A DNA stretch of 64,000 nt from G963666535 sp963666535 (GTDB lineage: Bacteria; Bacillota; Clostridia; Oscillospirales; Oscillospiraceae). The notes beneath the pieces are model-generated. The model made no database searches and was not told the origin of the DNA. It saw only the letters and a program-made list of their open reading frames with translations. Position 1 is the stretch's first letter; each line of letters starts with the position of its first letter. The DNA is taken from contig OY762913.1 of NCBI GenBank assembly GCA_963666535.1, forward strand, positions 2,480,001 through 2,544,000, written 5' to 3'. Positions 60,028 to 64,000 of the stretch are shown piece by piece. A program made the position numbers and the translations under genes.

Positions 60028-60056
60028 TTGCATAGCGCATCTCAATATGCTACGAT
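60028..60056 (+). promoter_or_regulatory. Sigma-A promoter of the cbi operon
   Basis: TTGCAT (60028-60033) and TACGAT (60051-60056) are spaced 17 bp apart, with an extended -10 TG three bases upstream. The start near 60063 is just before the first riboswitch. Confidence 0.6.
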
Positions 60057-60075
60057 CAATTTGACAATTGAATAT

Positions 60076-60193
60076 AAAAAGCAGTGCAACGCATTGCCGT
60101 TACCGGGGAAGTTGGGTATATCAATCCCACGTGGTCCCGCCGCTGTGATAAGGGAGGCTATCCCTTTAAACCAGAATACCGGATCTGCTTTTT
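60076..60193 (+). promoter_or_regulatory. Cobalamin riboswitch 1
   Basis: The P1 arms AAAAAGCAG (60076-60084) and CTGCTTTTT (60185-60193) close the element. Inside are the conserved core blocks CGGGGAAGTTGGG, the CCCGCCGCTGTGA box, a GGGAGG/CTATCCC stem and the B12-box-like CCAGAATACCGG. A terminator (60248-60282) follows at a suitable distance for transcriptional control. The aptamer subclass is not assigned. Confidence 0.82.
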
Positions 60194-60247
60194 GAAACTG
60201 TTCACGAGGTATGAGCAGGATTTTGAACGTATTTTTACGCTATCATT

Positions 60248-60282
60248 GCATCCTTTTCTACTCGGAAAGGGTGCTTTTTTAT
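60248..60282 (+). terminator. Riboswitch-associated terminator between the two cobalamin elements
   Basis: GCATCCTTT pairs with AAAGGGTGC (60248-60256/60266-60274) and is followed by T6. It is placed as the expression platform of riboswitch 1 and would block the whole cbi operon when cobalamin is abundant. Confidence 0.85.
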
Positions 60283-60289
60283 TATAAAT

Positions 60290-60379
60290 TGGCGAACAAG
60301 CCGGGTGAAATTCCCGCACGGGGCCGCCGCTGTTATGGCATATCCGCCTAAAGTCAGCCGGTTCGTCACCAAAGCTAAC
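60290..60379 (+). promoter_or_regulatory. Cobalamin riboswitch 2
   Basis: The arms TTGGCGAAC and GTTCGTCACCAA enclose GCCGGGTGAAATTCCCGCAC, the GGCCGCCGCTGTTATGG box and AGTCAGCCGG, the B12 box. About 60 nt separate it from the cbiM start; a GC-rich stretch there (ACTCGCGGCAACAGGGG) may form the expression platform, with control of translation or termination. Confidence 0.82.
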
Positions 60380-60440
60380 ATTGCCAGAACTCGCGGCAAC
60401 AGGGGTCTGAGTACAGTCAATCGACAAGGAGGACATTTGA

Positions 60441-61190
60441 ATGTTAAAAAGCAAACAGCTTGGCCTATCCCTCTCCTTCCTTCCTGCTCTTATTCTCTGC
60501 TTTGCCACCAACGCAAACGCCATGCACATCATGGAGGGTTATCTTCCCATGAGTCACTGCATTGCGTGGGGCGCCCTATGTCTGCCGTTCCTGTTTCTGG
60601 GCTTCCGTAAAATCTCTCAAATTGTCTCGGAAAATCGCAAGGTTTTGATCATACTCGCCATGGTGGGTGCCTACGCCTTTGTCCTTTCCGCCCTAAAAAT
60701 CCCGAGTGTGACCGGCTCGTCCAGTCATCCCACCGGCACGGGACTGGGCGCAATTCTGTTCGGCCCGACGCCAATGGCAGTTTTAGGCATCATTATCCTG
60801 CTGTTTCAGGCCATTCTTCTGGCCCATGGCGGTTTGACAACGCTGGGCGCCAACACATTTTCCATGGCGATTGCAGGCCCGTTTGTTTCCTATGGCATCT
60901 ATCTGCTGTGCAACAAGCTTCACGTGAAAAAACACATCTCGGTCTTCTTAGCCTGCTGTCTGGGCGATCTATTTACTTACTGTGTGACCAGCGTTCAGCT
61001 TGGTTTGGCTCATCCCAGCGCAACAGGCGGCGTAACGGCCTCTATCGTCGAATTCATGGGCATTTTCGCTGTCACCCAAATTCCCCTTGCCGTCATAGAA
61101 GGCCTGCTGACGGTCGTGGTGATCATGGGTCTGGAAAGCTATGCAAGCACCGAGCTTTCCTCCCTTGGCTATCGGAAGGAGCGTGTTTAA
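60441..61190 (+). CDS. cbiM: Cobalt ECF transporter S component CbiM
   Basis: Metal-binding membrane subunit of the CbiMNQO cobalt transporter, 249 residues. A signal peptide (about 1-27, ending NANA) exposes MHIMEG, whose His is a metal ligand. Further motifs are HPTGTGLGAILFGP and HGGLTTLGANTFSM. Six or seven membrane segments. AAGGAGG precedes the ATG. Control by two upstream cobalamin riboswitches supports cobalt rather than nickel. Confidence 0.95.
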   Translation: MLKSKQLGLSLSFLPALILCFATNANAMHIMEGYLPMSHCIAWGALCLPFLFLGFRKISQIVSENRKVLIILAMVGAYAFVLSALKIPSVTGSSSHPTGTGLGAILFGPTPMAVLGIIILLFQAILLAHGGLTTLGANTFSMAIAGPFVSYGIYLLCNKLHVKKHISVFLACCLGDLFTYCVTSVQLGLAHPSATGGVTASIVEFMGIFAVTQIPLAVIEGLLTVVVIMGLESYASTELSSLGYRKERV

Positions 61191-61191
61191 G

Positions 61192-61521
61192 TTGAAACAG
61201 AACGTGGTGAAAGTCATTTCCATTCTTGTCATCTGCGTCCTCATTGCGGTGATTCCCCTGATCGCAATTCAGAATTCGGAATTTGGAGGCGCCGACGGCG
61301 CTGCGGAAGAAATGATCTCAACGGTCGACCCCAATTACACGCCCTGGGCTGAAAGCCTGATCACCTTGCCCGGCGGTGAAACCGAAAGTCTGCTCTTCTG
61401 CCTTCAGGCCGCTTTGGGTTCCGGCATTCTGTTCTTCGGCTTCGGTTATCTGGTGGCCAGAAAAAAATATGCCAAATTGGAAGACGGCAGTGCCAAAGCC
61501 CCCCAGACAACTGCTCTTTGA
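61192..61521 (+). CDS. cbiN: Cobalt transport auxiliary protein CbiN
   Basis: A 109-residue protein with two membrane segments (about 6-24 and 82-100) flanking an extracytoplasmic loop with FGGADGAAEEMI, the CbiN layout; it assists metal loading into CbiM. The start is TTG 61192, one base after the cbiM stop, with GGAAGGAG 10 nt upstream; the longer frame from 61141 overlaps cbiM. Confidence 0.92.
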   Translation: MKQNVVKVISILVICVLIAVIPLIAIQNSEFGGADGAAEEMISTVDPNYTPWAESLITLPGGETESLLFCLQAALGSGILFFGFGYLVARKKYAKLEDGSAKAPQTTAL

Positions 61522-61575
61522 TCAACCTTCGGCTGCCGCAGCTTTCTGCGGCAGCCGAACAACGAGGTGAACGAT

Positions 61576-62499
61576 TTGGCCTTTATTTCCCTTCTATCCT
61601 CCGTGATCATCTTCCTCTCCTTCTACGGCCGAATGAGCACGGTGTACCTGCTCGTTCTTTCTTTCTCGACCGCCGCTTTGATGCTGATTTTATCCAGACG
61701 TTACGACCACAGCCATGATAACCTGACCATGATCGACCAATGCGCAGTCACTTCGAACCTGCATCCCGTAAATGCGGGCATTAAAGTGGTCTTTTTTGGA
61801 TTCATTCTGGTTGCCGCTGTCGCGGTAAACTCCATTCCGTTTGATATTGCTGTGCTGATTGTCATGACTGTCATCACCATCGGGTTTGGCGGGATTCATG
61901 CTCATACCTATATCAGCCTGCTTCTCACCCCTGCCGCGTTTATTCTGGTCAGCGGACTGGCGCTTCTGCTTGATTACTCCGCTCAGCCAATGGGTGTTTT
62001 GCAAGTCCCCTTTCTTGGCGGCTACCTTGTCGTGACCGGTTCCGCTCAACTGTCGGCAACCTTGATTTTGTGCAAGGCGCTAGCGGCCGTGAGCTGTCTG
62101 TATTCCCTGAGTCTTTCCACTCCCTTGTACGAAATCATATCCGTCCTCCGCAAAGTTAAGGTGCCTGAACTCATGATTGAACTCATGTTTTTAATTTACC
62201 GCTATATTTTTATTCTCAGCAGGGTCTTATCCGCCATGAAAACCGCGGCAGCGGCGCGGTTTGGCTTTTCCGGTTACTCCCCCGCCATGCGCACCGCCGG
62301 CGGCATGATGACAAATCTTCTGATTCTCTCCTTCCAAAAGGCCGGCGCTTCTTATGACGCCATGGAATCCCGCTGTTATGACGGGCATTTGAATTTTCTC
62401 AGCACCCCAAAGCCCATAAAGACCATTCATTTGCTTTGCGCGGGCGGCTGCATTTTATTCTTGTCCGCGGTCTATATCGCAGGAAGGAGCATCCTATGA
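61576..62499 (+). CDS. cbiQ: Cobalt ECF transporter T component CbiQ
   Basis: Scaffold membrane protein coupling CbiO to CbiMN, about 307 residues. Hydrophobic segments are separated by a long cytoplasmic region with ARFGFSGYSP and the coupling motif AMESRCYDGHL (about 260). TTG 61576 lies 8 nt after GAGG; a GTG at 61567 is the alternative. It overlaps cbiO by 4 nt (ATGA). Confidence 0.92.
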   Translation: MAFISLLSSVIIFLSFYGRMSTVYLLVLSFSTAALMLILSRRYDHSHDNLTMIDQCAVTSNLHPVNAGIKVVFFGFILVAAVAVNSIPFDIAVLIVMTVITIGFGGIHAHTYISLLLTPAAFILVSGLALLLDYSAQPMGVLQVPFLGGYLVVTGSAQLSATLILCKALAAVSCLYSLSLSTPLYEIISVLRKVKVPELMIELMFLIYRYIFILSRVLSAMKTAAAARFGFSGYSPAMRTAGGMMTNLLILSFQKAGASYDAMESRCYDGHLNFLSTPKPIKTIHLLCAGGCILFLSAVYIAGRSIL

Positions 62500-63314
62500 C
62501 AAACGCCGCTCTTTTGGAGCTGCAACACATATCCTATTGTTATGGGGAAGAGCAGGCAGCGCTTCGAGATGTTTCGGTTTCCATCCACACCGGGGAAAAA
62601 ATTGCTCTTCTGGGCAATAACGGCGCGGGGAAATCTACCTTCTTTCTCTGCTGCAACGGTATTCTGAAACCGCAGGAGGGCACCATACGTTTGAACGGGA
62701 ACGTCATCACAAGGCGAAAGCCTGACTTAAACGCCTTGCGGAAACAGGTAGGTATTGTGTTTCAAGATCCCGACAATCAGATGATCGCCTCCACGGTGGA
62801 GTCTGAAGTTAGTTTTGGCCCCATGAATCTGGGCCTTCCGAAAGAGCAGGTATCAGGTCTGGTAGACCGCGCCCTTCACTCCATGAATTTAGAGCCGCTG
62901 CGAAACCGTCCGCCCCACTACCTCAGCGGTGGGGAGAAAAAGCGGGTCAGCATTGCCGACATTCTGATTATGGAACCCAGTCTGATTTTGCTGGACGAGC
63001 CTACCGCCAGTCTGGACTGCGCCCACACCGTGCTGCTGGAAGAAACCCTGGAATCGCTCCATCTTCAAGGCCTTTCCATTTTAGTCTCCACCCATGATGT
63101 GGATTTTGCCTGGCGTTTTGCCGACCGCGTTCTGGTTCTCTCGAAAGGAGAAATGATTGCCGACGCACCCGCCGCCGAGGTGTTTGCCGATTCTGAGCTT
63201 TTGCAAAGAGCCGGACTGCACAAACCTGCCATTTTTGAACTGTCCGAGACCATTGGGCTTGCCCAAATCCCACGAACCATGGAGGAATTGAAATGTCAAA
63301 TCAAGCCATCTTAG
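62496..63314 (+). CDS. cbiO: Cobalt ECF transporter ATPase CbiO
   Basis: ATPase of the cobalt transporter, acting as a homodimer, 272 residues. Walker A GNNGAGKST (about 41), signature YLSGGEKKR (about 143), Walker B LILLDEPTASLD (about 165) and the switch His in STHDVD. ATG 62496 is 5 nt after GGAAGGAG and overlaps the cbiQ stop; the end overlaps the cbiK start by 22 nt. Confidence 0.95.
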   Translation: MTNAALLELQHISYCYGEEQAALRDVSVSIHTGEKIALLGNNGAGKSTFFLCCNGILKPQEGTIRLNGNVITRRKPDLNALRKQVGIVFQDPDNQMIASTVESEVSFGPMNLGLPKEQVSGLVDRALHSMNLEPLRNRPPHYLSGGEKKRVSIADILIMEPSLILLDEPTASLDCAHTVLLEETLESLHLQGLSILVSTHDVDFAWRFADRVLVLSKGEMIADAPAAEVFADSELLQRAGLHKPAIFELSETIGLAQIPRTMEELKCQIKPS

Positions 63315-64000
63315 TTGTCAGCTTCGGTACAAGCTATGACGACACCCGCGCCAAAACGATTACAGCCACCGAAGATCACATCAAGAGGCAATTCCCGAAC
63401 CAAACCATTTACTCCGCTTTCACCAGCGGCATGGTTCGCAGTTCCTTAAAAAAGCGCGGAATTGTGATCTCTTCGGTAGAAGAAGCCCTGACCCAAATCA
63501 TCCGGGACGGGATAAAATCCCTTGTGGTTCAGCCCACACATCTGATCTACGGAGACGAGTATGACAAAATGTGCGCCGCGGTTTTGAAGCAGTCCGCGCA
63601 ATTTGAGCGGCTGGTCATCGGGGCGCCCCTGCTGGCGGACTACGACGATATATACCAGGTGCTGACCGCTCTGGACGAAGGCATTCCCCGCGAGCTGGAC
63701 GAGGCTCTCGTGCTTATGGGCCACGGCACCCAGCATTTCAGCAACATGACCTATGCCGCCCTGGACTATTTCGCCAAGGCAAACGGTTTTGAGGACGTGT
63801 TTGTGGGAACGGTAGAGGCTTGGCCCGATTTGGACGAGGTGCGCTCTCAGGTTCTTCGGGAGGGATTTACCCGTGCCGTTTTAACGCCGCTGATGCTGGT
63901 GGCGGGTGACCACGCGCAGAATGATATGGCCGGTGACTCCCCCGAAAGCTGGGTTTCGGCCTTTACCGCCTCAGACATCCAAACGCGCTGTGTGGTACGG
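63293..64000 (+). CDS. cbiK: Sirohydrochlorin cobaltochelatase CbiK (partial at window end)
   Basis: Inserts Co2+ into sirohydrochlorin in anaerobic corrin synthesis. 236 residues are visible of an expected 260 or so; the stop is outside the window. The N-terminal ILVVSFGTSYDDT, FTSGMVRSSLKKRG, the active-site His in LMGHGTQHF (about 145) and MLVAGDHAQNDMAGD (about 200) match CbiK. ATG 63293 follows GGAGG and starts inside cbiO. Placing the chelatase behind the cobalt transporter links uptake to first use of the metal. Confidence 0.94.
   Translation, partial: MSNQAILVVSFGTSYDDTRAKTITATEDHIKRQFPNQTIYSAFTSGMVRSSLKKRGIVISSVEEALTQIIRDGIKSLVVQPTHLIYGDEYDKMCAAVLKQSAQFERLVIGAPLLADYDDIYQVLTALDEGIPRELDEALVLMGHGTQHFSNMTYAALDYFAKANGFEDVFVGTVEAWPDLDEVRSQVLREGFTRAVLTPLMLVAGDHAQNDMAGDSPESWVSAFTASDIQTRCVVR

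Overview
The window reads as a chromosomal segment of a strictly anaerobic, moderately G+C-rich Firmicute of class Clostridia, most likely an Oscillospiraceae-type gut bacterium. This is inferred from the gene content: an NADH-linked [FeFe] hydrogenase, ferredoxin-dependent indolepyruvate oxidoreductase, ECF-type vitamin transporters, a flavin reductase-rubredoxin fusion, a large clostridial SRP RNA next to dnaX, and Gram-positive ribosome-binding sites and promoters. There are no rRNA genes, no convincing tRNA genes, no phage, no CRISPR array and no intact insertion sequence. It looks like core and metabolic chromosome rather than an island.

Layout. 1-5.7 kb (+): end of an unknown gene, the ECF vitamin-transport module ecfA1-ecfA2-ecfT, truA, a DUF5711-type membrane-anchored protein and a CvpA-type membrane protein. 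5.8-8.2 kb (+): a Clp/Hsp100 ATPase whose N-domain is replaced by an McsA-like zinc finger. 8.2-12.3 kb (-): a molybdopterin enzyme pair strongly resembling pyrogallol-phloroglucinol transhydroxylase, with a nitroreductase. 12.4-15.3 kb: a SLOG/YpsA-like protein, an FMN riboswitch with riboflavin transporter ribU, and dinB behind a LexA-like box. 15.3-18.6 kb (-): flavin reductase-rubredoxin, an amidohydrolase and a sodium:solute symporter. 18.8-26.9 kb (-): a complete arginine pathway, argG-H-C-J-B-D-F. 27-30.2 kb: a zinc-ribbon membrane protein and a condensation-type acyltransferase divergent from an HSL-family hydrolase. 30.3-35.1 kb (+): galE, an NTPase, the SRP RNA, dnaX, ybaB and a FUSC protein. 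35.3-37.8 kb (+): a MocR-type regulator and azlCD sharing an operator. 38-39.8 kb (-): an HD-GYP protein and bacteriohemerythrin. 40-48.1 kb: an aryl/fatty acid-CoA ligase divergent from a TrpR-like regulator-iorA-iorB-paaK-ACT-HD operon, then an aminotransferase. 48.1-53.2 kb (-): a DUF2974 hydrolase and a 1253-residue signalling protein with degenerate receiver, GGDEF and EAL domains. 53.6-57.1 kb (-): hndACD hydrogenase. 57.7-64 kb (+): cobalamin genes cobU-cobS-cobU-like-cobC, two consecutive cobalamin riboswitches, the cobalt transporter cbiMNQO and cbiK, cut by the window end.

How the genes work together. Amino-acid fermentation is a clear theme. The aminotransferase, IorAB, PaaK and the second CoA ligase can interconvert aromatic amino acids, arylpyruvates, aryl-CoA and aryl acids using ferredoxin, and the hydrogenase can dispose of or recycle that reductant. 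Cobalt uptake, cobaltochelation and late corrinoid assembly are adjacent and under riboswitch control.

The strongest points beyond routine annotation are these: a 26-bp inverted-repeat operator shared by the MocR gene and azlCD; a second 26-bp motif shared by the promoters of the symporter and the ior operon; the multi-domain protein in which three signalling domains have lost key residues; tandem cobalamin riboswitches with a terminator between them; and the transhydroxylase-like molybdoenzyme.
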